Source of the DNA: Nostoc sp. TCL240-02 | Lineage (GTDB): Bacteria > Cyanobacteriota > Cyanobacteriia > Cyanobacteriales > Nostocaceae | Assembly (NCBI RefSeq): GCF_013343235.1 | Contig: NZ_CP040094.1 | Span: forward strand, 806,501 to 870,500 | Direction: 5' to 3' | Length of the DNA stretch: 64,000 nucleotides | In this document: positions 35,893 through 44,621 of the stretch, one piece after another | How positions within the stretch are numbered: position 1 is the stretch's first letter | Layout: each line of letters begins with the position of its first letter | Position numbers and translations under genes: made by a program | Notes under the pieces: generated by a model | Databases searched by the model: none | Told to the model about the DNA's origin: nothing | Seen by the model: the letters and a program-made list of their open reading frames with translations, nothing else

Positions 35893-36233
35893 ATACTCAA
35901 TATACAGAGGCAAGTGATTTTGATTACCCATTATCTCCTGTAGTCAGCTTTACAGATGGCAACCTGTCAGGACTGAGCTATTTGGTTGAAGATCAGTTTT
36001 TCATTGGGAATGATCCAGGTAATCCAAATACAGGAGGAACAAAATTTTATAGCATTCTGAGTGCTGACTTATTGTCTACAACAGAGGTGGGTAGAGTAGC
36101 TTACTCTAAGAGTACACCCGTACCAGAACCAATGGCTATTGCTGGTATAGCGATCGCAGGTGCTATGGCGTTGGGGATGAAACGCAAGAAAAAACTATCT
36201 GGAGTGAATTAGTAGCGCTACCTTGGAAATCAA

Positions 36234-36263
36234 TGTAGAGACATTATAAATAACGTCTCTACA
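36234..36263. repeat. Palindrome between the PEP-CTERM gene and phoX
   Basis: TGTAGAGAC / GTCTCTACA arms around a 12-bp AT-rich loop. A relaxed copy of the dispersed palindrome; it may also stop convergent transcription. Confidence 0.65.
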
Positions 36264-36272
36264 TTCGTAATA

Positions 36273-38636
36273 CTAAGTAAAATTACCAGTAGGATTCTTA
36301 CGTTTGATGCCAATTACAGATGGTTTAGGAAAGCTTCTAGGTTGACCTTTACCACCGTCAGCAGTTGGGATGTTACTTGGCCAACTACTACCACGAGGCA
36401 CAGTCCGAGCCTGATTGAATGTAACACCACTCAAATCCAGTAATTCAATCTCACGACTCAAAATCGTACCATCGTTAATTGGGCTATCTTCACCAGGATG
36501 CTGTACGGAAATAATCAGCGTATCTCCCACAAAAGTTGGCCCGGTCATCTCACAACGCACCGGCCCATGAGCAAACGGTATTACCTCTCCCGCGTTAGCA
36601 CCAGTAGTAGGAATGTAGAATAGCCAGTTATTACCAAAAACTCCTGTGAAGTTAGAAACATTACCATTGGCTGTGTGGTCGATGGTGGTTATAGTACCAG
36701 CAGCACCAACATTAAAACCATTGTGAGTGGTGGTAGACATATCTGTCACACCCCAAATATTTGCCTTATTGTCGAACACTAGGTTATCTACATTGGCAAA
36801 ACCAGCACCAGAAAGTGATCCAGCTTCTCCACCCTGAGCAAATCTCTGCCAACGGAAGGTTAGACCTGTCCCATCAGCACTATCTTCAATAATTTTGTAC
36901 AATCCCCCCGATTGCTGCGTTGCGTTGACATTTGTACTCAACTTAGCAACTTGGAAAATGCGTGAATCTGGATAACCGTCGCTTCCCGGCGCACCATCAG
37001 TATAGGCAATGAAGACTTCTTTGGTAGCCGGATGCACTTCTATATCTTCTGGACGTGCTGTGGGAGTTCCGCCAGCCAAATTCGCTGCTAAGAAAGCATC
37101 AACGAGAATAGCACCTTGGGAAGTGTAGAAGTCAGATAGCTTCTTACCTTGATAACCAGGTAGTCTATCAGCTTCATTGGTGCGATCGATTGGGAGGGAA
37201 CCACCATCTATAGTTTGACCTGCAATACCATTGCGTTTTGGTAGGGGTAAAAGACCATTTCTTTGAGCCGAACCCAAAGCAGCAAACTCCACAGAAGAAA
37301 TTACCGATGGCGGAATGGGATTGGTGGGAGTAGTTAAACATAACGGTATCCATTGACCCGTACCATCTGGATTGTAACGGGCGACATACAATGTACCACT
37401 TTCCCACAAACTGCTGTTGGCTTTGCTGGTTGGTGAAGAAATAATACCTGCACTGACAAATTTCCAGGTGTGCCCCCCGCGTCTGTCATCACCCATATAG
37501 GTGATTAATGGTTTCTTAGCTTCAGCACGGATGGCAACGTTTTCATGGCGGAAACGACCCAACGAAGTATGTTTGCGAGGGCGGAAATTCGGATTAACGG
37601 GATCAATTTCGACAATCCAACCGTATTTTTCACCAACTAAACCGAAGGTCTTACCAGTAGTACCATCGATGTAACCTGTTTGAGTACCATTAGGGGTAAC
37701 TGGTTCTGTGACACCAACAAAAGCTCCTACACTTCCTTGAAAATTTTCTTCAGCACTTAAAATAGTTCCCCAAGGAGTTGTACCGCCAGAACAGTTATAG
37801 CCAGTGCCGATAATTTTGTTACCTAATCCATCGGAGGAGAGGTTAAATACTTGAGTTGCAGCTGGACCAGTTCCAATGAGATAGTTTTGATCGCCTTTTT
37901 GGTAGCTACGACTTCCCCAAGAAGTGACATTTTTATATTCATCACTCCTTTGGATATTAATCCCCAATCCAGAAAGACCATGAAGGCGGCGATTTCTGGC
38001 ATCACCTTTAACCACAGCATAACGCTTACTGCGGTTACGTTGGGAGATGCGGACAATAGATCCGCCTAAGTTATATAAAACTTCGCCGTCAAATTCAAAA
38101 CTTCTGGTGGAAGGCAAAGCCCACCCAATAACCGATTCAAAGGTGGTAAGCAATCCTTTAACATCAGCAGGAGCTTCTGGTGCTAGATCAGAAAAAGGAA
38201 AACTCACATATTCGTGATTGACCCACAAATAGCCGACATCGTTAGTTCTGCCCAGAGGAATAAAACCTGTATAATCGTTGTTGTAGCCGAAATAATCGTC
38301 CCTGTTGGGAAAAACGCGATCGCCCCAGCTGATAATTACATAACGTTCATACTCTGGTGGCACTACCACATCATCAACTACGTTGTAGCTGTTTAACTTC
38401 GCATTTGCAGATGGATTGATTAGCTGTCCCTGACCAATTGCAGTTGGCAAGAAACTTTTTTGCTGTTTATAAACGGGCAAAGGATGGGGTAAGCGCACTG
38501 GTGTAAAGCTTAGTCGTCTGTTGTTTGCTTCTGCAATACTAGAAACACCATCTAGAATTGTGTCTCCCAATACAGCAGCACCAGCACTGCCAGCAAAAAA
38601 TATTAAAATTTGTCTGCGACTTAATTGAGACATCAA
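36273..38636 (-). CDS. phoX: PhoX-type alkaline phosphatase (DUF839), Tat-exported
   Basis: The 787-aa product starts with a twin-arginine signal (SRRQILIFFAGSAGAAVLG), then the long beta-propeller of the PhoX family. Recognisable parts are LGRTNDVGYLWVNHEYVSFPF, NCSGGTTPWGTILSAEENF, GRFRHENVAIRAE, GDDRRGGHTWKFVS and EDIEVHPATKEVFIAYTD. Known PhoX enzymes are periplasmic Ca/Fe phosphomonoesterases that release phosphate from organic esters. Length is somewhat above typical PhoX, as in other cyanobacterial copies. No clear Pho-box was found upstream. Directly upstream lies an IS630 element, whose insertion could affect its promoter. Confidence 0.88.
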   Translation of the reverse strand: MMSQLSRRQILIFFAGSAGAAVLGDTILDGVSSIAEANNRRLSFTPVRLPHPLPVYKQQKSFLPTAIGQGQLINPSANAKLNSYNVVDDVVVPPEYERYVIISWGDRVFPNRDDYFGYNNDYTGFIPLGRTNDVGYLWVNHEYVSFPFSDLAPEAPADVKGLLTTFESVIGWALPSTRSFEFDGEVLYNLGGSIVRISQRNRSKRYAVVKGDARNRRLHGLSGLGINIQRSDEYKNVTSWGSRSYQKGDQNYLIGTGPAATQVFNLSSDGLGNKIIGTGYNCSGGTTPWGTILSAEENFQGSVGAFVGVTEPVTPNGTQTGYIDGTTGKTFGLVGEKYGWIVEIDPVNPNFRPRKHTSLGRFRHENVAIRAEAKKPLITYMGDDRRGGHTWKFVSAGIISSPTSKANSSLWESGTLYVARYNPDGTGQWIPLCLTTPTNPIPPSVISSVEFAALGSAQRNGLLPLPKRNGIAGQTIDGGSLPIDRTNEADRLPGYQGKKLSDFYTSQGAILVDAFLAANLAGGTPTARPEDIEVHPATKEVFIAYTDGAPGSDGYPDSRIFQVAKLSTNVNATQQSGGLYKIIEDSADGTGLTFRWQRFAQGGEAGSLSGAGFANVDNLVFDNKANIWGVTDMSTTTHNGFNVGAAGTITTIDHTANGNVSNFTGVFGNNWLFYIPTTGANAGEVIPFAHGPVRCEMTGPTFVGDTLIISVQHPGEDSPINDGTILSREIELLDLSGVTFNQARTVPRGSSWPSNIPTADGGKGQPRSFPKPSVIGIKRKNPTGNFT

Positions 38637-38986
38637 ATTCTCCTGTATTGTGACATAAAAAATTTAGTAGGAGCAAATATTGATTAATGACAGAAAAAGC
38701 CATCAACTATTTACGTGAAATGCCACAGATTTTGAATAGTAAGTAACCTGTTATTAACAAAAGGTTGTTTGCTATTTAGGTTACATAACTAGACAAAAAT
38801 TTTTAAGTTTGTCATATAATCTAATGACCAAAAATTAACATCAGGTTATATGTTGATTAATGGAGATTTATCAAACAGAATTCAGGAGTCAGAAGTCAGA
38901 AGTCAGAATGAATTCTGCCTTATTAAATAAACTTACTTTGAGAATTTTCGGGCGGATACAAATTAGAGATGATCGGGGAATACCTA
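38637..38986. other. phoX promoter region up to the IS630 element
   Basis: 350 bp without a gene; includes TCAGAAGTCAGAA-type short repeats near 38885. The IS630 left end starts about 350 bp upstream of phoX. Confidence 0.45.
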
Positions 38987-38988
38987 TA

Positions 38989-40015
38989 TAGCGGTTATCA
39001 GTCTTGTGAGGTACAGTAGCAGCAGTGAGTAAACCAACCCAGCAAATTCTCTATTGTCACTTCTGCGAATGCCGTATCTAATGCCTGGAGTAAATCAGGG
39101 TATGTCCTTGCACCGATGCGACGGAGAATGTTCTTAATCTTGGACCAACAATTCTCAATCGGTGAAAAATCGGGAGAATAGGGGGGGAGATAAATGAGAT
39201 GAGCGCCAGCAGCGATGAGCAAAGCTTCAAGTTCATCACTTTTATGGATTGAGCAGTTATCCATGATCACCACTGCACCAGGCCAAAGTTTGGGTACGAG
39301 CTTTTGGGCGATGAAGGCATCAAAAGTCAAAGCATCGATAGAACCTAAGCCACTCCATTGGGTGAGCAGTCCTTTCAAGCTAATTGCACCAATTACCGAG
39401 ACATTTTTCCCTTTGCGGTTGGGCTTTTGAGCATAGCCCGAAGGCCAGGCAAGGCGCGGGCACATTTGCGGATGAAGGACAGATTAACTCCCGATTCATC
39501 TAAGAAAATCAGCTCTTCGACGGGTATCCCCCTCAAGAGTTTCCAGTACTCAAATCGGGCTAGTTGGACTTCATCACTACCTTTTTTGTGAGGTGGAGAC
39601 TTTTTTTTGAGGTTGAGGTGAAGTTTCCAGCGAACCATCCGATTCACCGTAGCTACCCCAATTAAGACCTCTGTTTTCTCGTAAAGTCGTTCCCGCAATT
39701 CGCTTAACGTCGCATCGGGCTGTGCTATGACGAGTTGGCGCAGGATTTCTAACTGTTCAGCATTCAACTTTGTTGCTGTCTGCTCAGTCCGCACCTTGGG
39801 GCCTATCATCCCCAATTCTCGATGGCGTTTGAGTAAATTTTGCACAAAACTTAAGGTGACACCAAAGTTTTTAGCCAGTTTTCGTTGGGAAATGTCACCG
39901 CAGGCATAAGCATCAACTATTTTTTGACGCAAGTCGAGAGAGTAGGCTTTCATCACCACCAATTATCAGTAGAATTGCTCTCTCCTACTGTACTGAAGTA
40001 GACTGATAACCGCTA
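38989..40015 (-). mobile_element. IS630-family insertion sequence, 1027 bp
   Basis: Terminal inverted repeats share TAGCGGTTATCAGTCT and, after a 7-bp gap, TACAGTAG, at both ends. The element is bordered by TA at 38987-38988 and 40016-40017, the target of this family. The transposase is in two frames (see below). Confidence 0.88.
38998..39962 (-). pseudogene. IS630 transposase in two overlapping frames
   Basis: Frame one (39393-39962) encodes the helix-turn-helix half (RQKIVDAYACGDISQRKLAK) up to the first catalytic Asp in IFLDESGVNLS. Frame two (38998-39465) encodes the second Asp in VVIMDNCSIHKSDEL and the Glu in YSPDFSPIENCW. Homology-like continuity switches frame by -1 near 39430, where frame one reads ALPGLRA and frame two YAQKPNRKGKN. 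It is either a one-base deletion or a programmed -1 shift; no strong slippery heptamer sits at the switch, though an A5 run lies just after it. Confidence 0.75.
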
Positions 40016-40018
40016 TAA

Positions 40019-41478
40019 CCCTCTTCTGTCACTTTCCGAGTATTCTGAATAAAAGGATTAAAAGAAAAAACTCTCTTCAGGTAAGCAGGGCAATGGATGT
40101 AGAATTACAAATCCTAAAACATTTGGCAAGAGATGCCCAGCCAACAGTTGCGATCATAGATGAATATTGTGCAGAGTATAAAGACCTGTTCAAAGAAGTA
40201 AGAAATTATGAATGCTTCAAATATTTACATTTAGGGATAATTGCACCAATAAAAAGAAAATCATTACCAGAAATAGCCAAAGTAGTAAGTATAAACTCGG
40301 CACAGTCATTACATCATTTCATAGCCTATTCAGATTGGTCAGCAAATAAATTAAAGAGCCGAAGATTAGATAAATTAAAGAAAGCATTAAATAGTCAGGC
40401 GATAACCGTAGTAATAGATGAAACTGGAGATAGGAAAAAAGGTAAAAAGACAGATTATGTTGCAAGACAATATCTAGGGAGTGTAGGAAAAATAGATAAT
40501 GGAATAGTATCAGTCAATGCTTATGGAGTTTATGAAAATGTAACATTTCCATTAAGTTTCAAAGTATTTAAACCGAAAGGGACGCTCAAATCAGGAGATA
40601 AATATAAAACCAAAATAGAGTTAGCGTCAGAAATTATTACAGAATTAATAAATGAGGGGTTTAATATTGAATTAGTATTAGCCGATAGTTTATATGGTGA
40701 AAGTAGCAAATTCATCAAAAAGCTCAATGAATATGAATTAGCTTATGTTGTAGCAATTAGAAGTAATCACGGAGTCTGGCTACCAGCTAATCAGAGCGTT
40801 AGAGCTAACAAGTGGTGCAAATTTGAGAGAACATTTAGTAATAAAAAATCCGAAATCAGATATATCCGAGAAATAATTTATGGTAAAAAAAGAGCCATAA
40901 CTTACTGGGAAATAACTACTGATCCAGAAACAATGCCGGATAATTCCACTTCATTTGTCATGACGAATCTTCAAGGAAATCTCAAAAAAAACTTTAGGCG
41001 ATTTATATGGATTAAGAACCTGGGTAGAATATGGGTTTCGACAATGTAAACAGGAACTCGGCTGGACAGATTATCGCTTGACAAATTTTCAACATATAGA
41101 GAGATGGTGGGAAATTATTTTTTGTGTTTACACAATGATTAGTCTAAATTCCCCAGCCTTTTTAGCCTTAAATCAATCTCTTCAAATTGAAACTGAGGTG
41201 ATAGGTACTAGTTATGTTAATTGTGTAGATTTTTCTCATCATCAACAATGGAATCATAATTCTGGATGGAAGAATACTCTTAATAATCTTCGTTTAATTG
41301 TCCAACCTCTTTTACTATTTTGGCTGATTTATCCCTGGTTAGATATTTTTCCAAATTCTCATTTATTGCTAGGATTTAATCATTTAATTTGTGCCATGAA
41401 CCAATTTAAACCCTTTTTTGCTTCTGGATGATTTCACTTATTTACTACTTGCTTATCTCGGAGAGTGACAGAAGAGGG
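40019..41478 (+). mobile_element. IS701-like insertion sequence, 1460 bp
   Basis: The ends are 22-bp inverted repeats CCCTCTTCTGTCACTTTCCG (then AG) with one mismatch. Flanking ATAA at 40015-40018 and 41479-41482 fits a 4-bp target duplication; the left copy uses the last base of the neighbouring IS630, so IS701 inserted after, and exactly beside, IS630. Confidence 0.85.
40093..41431 (+). pseudogene. IS701-like transposase with an A8-tract frameshift
   Basis: The 5' frame (40093-41049) encodes the N-terminal and central DDE parts (VVIDETGDRKKGKKTDYVAR, ELVLADSLYGES). After CTCAAAAAAAACTTT at about 40981-40995 the coding sense moves to the +1 frame, which reads LGDLYGLRTWVEYGFRQCKQ and ends at 41431 with LICAMNQFKPFFASG. 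One A too many in the A8 tract explains the break. The rest of the protein is intact, so the lesion is recent, or is bypassed by transcriptional slippage on the A-run. Confidence 0.8.
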
Positions 41479-41576
41479 ATAAAAATTATTTCCATTGACA
41501 TTTTCTTAACCAGAATCAGCAAAGGAACAGTGTCAGCGCCTCATCTGTCCTATCCTGGAGATGGATAAATAATGTT

Positions 41577-42530
41577 GTGGGTGAGACTGTGTTTTTCAGC
41601 GTTGTGATACCGACTTATAATCGCCAACCGATCTTAGAAAAGTGCCTCCGCGCCTTGGAGGTGCAAGAGTTAAGCCAGCCAAGTTCGGTTACTAATTACG
41701 AGATTGTCTTGGTGGATGATGGTTCTACCGATGGCACATTAGAGTGGTTGGTAGAACACAAAGAAGAGTTTCGCCATGTGCGATGGTTTCAACAAGATCA
41801 TGCTGGGCCGGCTGCGGCTCGGAATTTGGGAGTAAAAGAGGCGCTGGGAGACACAATTATCTTTATTGATAGCGATTTAGTAGTACTGAATAATTTCTTG
41901 CAAGCTCATGGGAATGCCCTATTGCAGGGGAAAGAGAAATTGGGGAGCGATCGCTTTTTCACTTATGGTGCAGTTATTAATACTTGTAATTTCAATAACC
42001 CAATGGCTGAACCCTACAAAGTCACAGATTTTTCAGCAGCTTTTTTTGCTACCGGAAATGTAGCAATTCCCAAACATTGGTTAGAGAAAGCGGGACTTTT
42101 TGATACTAGTTTTCAACTCTATGGCTGGGAAGATTTAGAATTAGGTGTGCGGCTGAAAAAACTAGGTTTGACACTAATTAAATGTCCCGAAGCCGTAGGA
42201 TATCACTGGCATCCAGCATTTAACTTAGAGCAAATTCCCCGATTGATTGACCAAGAAATTCAACGCGGACGTATGGGAGTTTTATTTTATCAAAAGCATC
42301 CCACATGGGAAGTGCGAATGATGATTCAAATGACTTGGCTGCATCGCTTACTTTGGGGAATTTTATCACTTAATGGCGCACTTAATGAACGGACAATGGC
42401 TCCGTTATTGCAATGGCTAATTAACTTAGGTAAACCGCAATTAGCTTTAGAAATTGCTAGAATTTTTCTCAACTGGTACAATGTGAAAGGTGTCTATGAA
42501 GCCTATGCTAAAATGCAGCAAGTATCGTGA
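41577..42530 (+). CDS. Family 2 glycosyltransferase
   Basis: The 317-aa product has the GT-A fold start FFSVVIPTYNRQPILEKCLRAL, the nucleotide-sugar Asp in IVLVDDGSTDGTLEWL, the metal-binding DSD in IIFIDSDLVVL, and the acceptor-side FQLYGWEDLELGVRLKK with ED. No membrane helices, so probably soluble or membrane-associated. Start at GTG 41577 is the only option giving the usual N-terminus. Donor and acceptor unknown. The IS701 element lies about 100 bp upstream and may have replaced or altered its promoter. Confidence 0.87.
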   Translation: MGETVFFSVVIPTYNRQPILEKCLRALEVQELSQPSSVTNYEIVLVDDGSTDGTLEWLVEHKEEFRHVRWFQQDHAGPAAARNLGVKEALGDTIIFIDSDLVVLNNFLQAHGNALLQGKEKLGSDRFFTYGAVINTCNFNNPMAEPYKVTDFSAAFFATGNVAIPKHWLEKAGLFDTSFQLYGWEDLELGVRLKKLGLTLIKCPEAVGYHWHPAFNLEQIPRLIDQEIQRGRMGVLFYQKHPTWEVRMMIQMTWLHRLLWGILSLNGALNERTMAPLLQWLINLGKPQLALEIARIFLNWYNVKGVYEAYAKMQQVS

Positions 42531-42565
42531 GTTTGGGCTTCATTTGGCTAAAAGTGAATAATTAC

Positions 42566-42745
42566 TCATTCAGAGGACTCCTCAGCAATTAGAATAATTT
42601 TTTCTTGGAATCTCGCAAATACAACTTCACCGTCAGTTACTTGTCCCTCAGCAATTTGTTCAGTTCCTACAGCAATTTTTTGCCCTATTTTAGTTTTTAG
42701 CTTACGCCGTCCTAACGACTCTATTCCAAGAATGAGTGGTGATCA
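42566..42745 (-). pseudogene. Remnant of a small unidentified gene
   Basis: An open minus-strand stretch of about 57 codons without a start reads GRRKLKTKIGQKIAVGTEQ then GQVTDGEVVFARFQ and ends IAEESSE before TGA. The composition is protein-like. Upstream, an ATG in another frame (ITTHS) suggests one frameshift near 42735. It may be an antitoxin-like or regulatory peptide; not recognised. Confidence 0.35.
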
Positions 42746-42979
42746 TCGGAAGCAATCGCCTCAAGATAGCAGATAGTAAAAACACTCCCGAAAGCCTAAA
42801 AGTAAGAAAATCCAGCCCTTAATTTTTTACCAAATGAAAATGGGTGGCTATAGGGACACTTGCATAGTCATAAAAATCTGTGTGAGTGCCCCATATTTGG
42901 TTTTTTTTATTCTGCTTTAGGAGTTTTTACAGCTTGCTTTTGAAACTCTTCCCAAAATACTGAATTATTCTCAGAGACC

Positions 42980-43879
42980 ATTTATAAAGTAAATCTTTAA
43001 ATGGCTAGACGACGTAGCATAATTCGAGTCATAACGGCATATATGGCAGCTTCACTCATTTCAGTCAGACGTTCATAATCTTTACTCAAACGATGGTATT
43101 GGTTAAACCAGCAATCATGTTCTTTCTACTACCCAACGCTTGGGTAAAACTTCAAACTCTTTATTAGTACGGCGCATGACTTCAACATGAGCTTGAATCA
43201 TCAACCAAACAGCCAGCGCAAACTTATCACCGTCATAGCCTGAGTCAACCCAGATGACTTCAACTTTTTCTAATAACTCTGGTCGCTCCTCCAGCAGTTC
43301 CATCAAAGCATACGCTGCAAGCACTCTCTCACCAGCATTACCCTCACTCACAACCACTTTGAGCAATAGTCCTAGGCTATCAACTATTGTTTGCCGTTTT
43401 CTTCCCAAAACTCGCGCTTTCCACCATCAAAGCCGTACACATCCCCCTTTTTTCAGTCGTTTTTACCGACTGACTATCTGCCGCGATCGCTGTTGGTTGT
43501 GTTGACCTACCTAGTTTCTCCCTTAGTTTGTCACGTAGTGTATGGTTTAATTCTTCCCAAATACCGTATTTTTGCCATTTGCGATAATAGCTGTAAACCG
43601 TTGAACTTGGTGGAAAGTCTCCTGGTAGCATGTCCCATTGACATCCCGTTTTCAACTGATAGTATATTGCGTTGCATACTTCTCTCATATCAGTAGTCCT
43701 TGGATGTCCCCCAGATTTAGCTGGTGGGATTAAGGGAGCTAGAATAGCCCATTCTGAGTCACTCAGGTCGGTAGAATAAACCTTTCGAGTCATTGAACGC
43801 TACGTAAATGCACTGTCTCAAAAGTATCTTATCGTTATCATTTCATTTGATTAGTCCCCTTTAGATTTACTTTATAAAT
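42980..43879 (-). mobile_element. Decayed IS5-type element, 900 bp
   Basis: Both ends carry the 17-bp inverted repeat ATTTATAAAGTAAATCT. No flanking target duplication is visible. The transposase is broken in several places. The element lies within the HEPN-like gene. Confidence 0.8.
42997..43793 (-). pseudogene. IS5-family transposase, multiply frameshifted
   Basis: The start (MTRKVYSTDLSDSEWAILAP) and DSQSVKTTEKRG are intact, then the frame is lost around 43445 (lost base in the G-run) and again near 43410. A second frame gives GRKRQTIVDSLGLLLK through FEVLPKRWVVERT, with Asp in WVDSGYDGDKF. A third break near 43113 leads to WFNQYHRLSKDYERLTEMSE and the true stop at 42997. At least three lesions mean this copy cannot make transposase. 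Confidence 0.82.
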
Positions 43880-44621
43880 AGCCTCTCATCTGCAACTATT
43901 TTCAACATTAATTCCATAAAAATCATTGTTAAAGATTGCATGTCAGTATCAACAATTTCTTGACCATCAAAATCGGGATTTGTTGGAATATGCACTTCTT
44001 TAATCCACCAGCGATCTATTTTTGTTAATAATTCATAGATAGAGCCTAAAAGATTAATATTTATTTCTGCATCGGCATTGGCAAGAAATTTTGGCAATTC
44101 ATGTGCTAATTCGTTACGATGATCGACAATATTTTTTACTAGTTTCATATCATCGTCATTAATAGCAGACATCTTTTTCAACCATAAAAGTGATGCTTGA
44201 TGTTTATTCTTATCAAGTGATAAAACTTCATCTTTATATTGTTTACTTTCAACTCCACCTTTTTCATTGAATTCATAGGTGAAAAACTCCCGAATGCGCT
44301 CAATAATTGAACTCTGAAGCAGTTCAAATGCTGCCAAAAAAATTGAAGCAGTAATTAGATTACTTCTCAAAGTTTCAGGATTTAAAAACTTAGCCCAACT
44401 GCGGTATACCTGGTCTTCAGATGTGTTCATACTTAATAACCTTTTGATTGCTCACAGTCCTCTAGATAGTTCCAAAGATTAAAAACTCTTGATTTATCGC
44501 AACGATTCTTGCTGCTTGCCTATCCCAATATATTGATTCTCATCAGCTTGTCAATAGCATTTAAGATGCGCTTACCCTGATAGGTGTATCTAGTCGCTGT
44601 TCATGATCAATACAAGATAAA

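Larger units (their letters stand above)
34703..35901. other. 9-bp target-site duplication
   Basis: ATACTCAAT occurs at 34703-34711 and 35893-35901, directly bordering the IS ends. Confidence 0.9.
34465..36212 (+). pseudogene. PEP-CTERM surface protein gene split by an IS element
   Basis: The 5' part (34465-34711) encodes a signal peptide (ISIAAFAVAISVATIAKPTQA) and the start of a beta-rich exported domain (VNYGFTVNATSGDNPGQYFG). The 3' part (35902-36212) continues it and ends in a PEP-CTERM sorting tag: VPEP, a hydrophobic helix, then a KRKKK anchor. Removing the 1181-bp insertion and one 9-bp target copy rejoins the halves in the same frame (LDTQ|YTEASDFDYP), giving 185 aa, so the gene was intact until a recent insertion. 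PEP-CTERM proteins are sorted by an exosortase to the cell surface. As it stands, translation from the first ATG runs into the IS and stops at 34776. Confidence 0.88.
42907..44430 (-). pseudogene. HEPN-like gene interrupted near its 3' end by an IS5-type element
   Basis: The 5' part (43880-44430) encodes an all-helical protein with a basic/acidic motif VDHRNELAHE; R105-x4-H110 is the R-x4-6-H pattern of HEPN ribonucleases. The current frame stops at 43867 using TTT ATA AAG TAA from the inserted element (residues FIK are IS-derived). Across the insertion, 42907-42979 reads VSENNSVFWEEFQKQAVKTP and then KAE-stop; joining at CT|G restores one frame of about 207 codons. So the original protein lost its last 23 or so residues. 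Function may persist, because the motif is intact. HEPN assignment rests on the motif and helical content, so is tentative. Confidence 0.65.

Noticed and set aside
38757..38830. Pho-box upstream of phoX
   Set aside because: AACCT words occur on the minus strand but their spacing (16 bp) does not match the 11-bp pitch of cyanobacterial Pho boxes.
39393..39465. Proven programmed -1 frameshift in IS630
   Set aside because: The A5 run follows rather than precedes the switch point, and no clear heptamer or stimulatory stem is seen; a simple deletion explains it equally well.
40015..41482. IS630 plus IS701 as a composite transposon
   Set aside because: They belong to different families with different ends and each has its own target duplication, so they are adjacent independent insertions.
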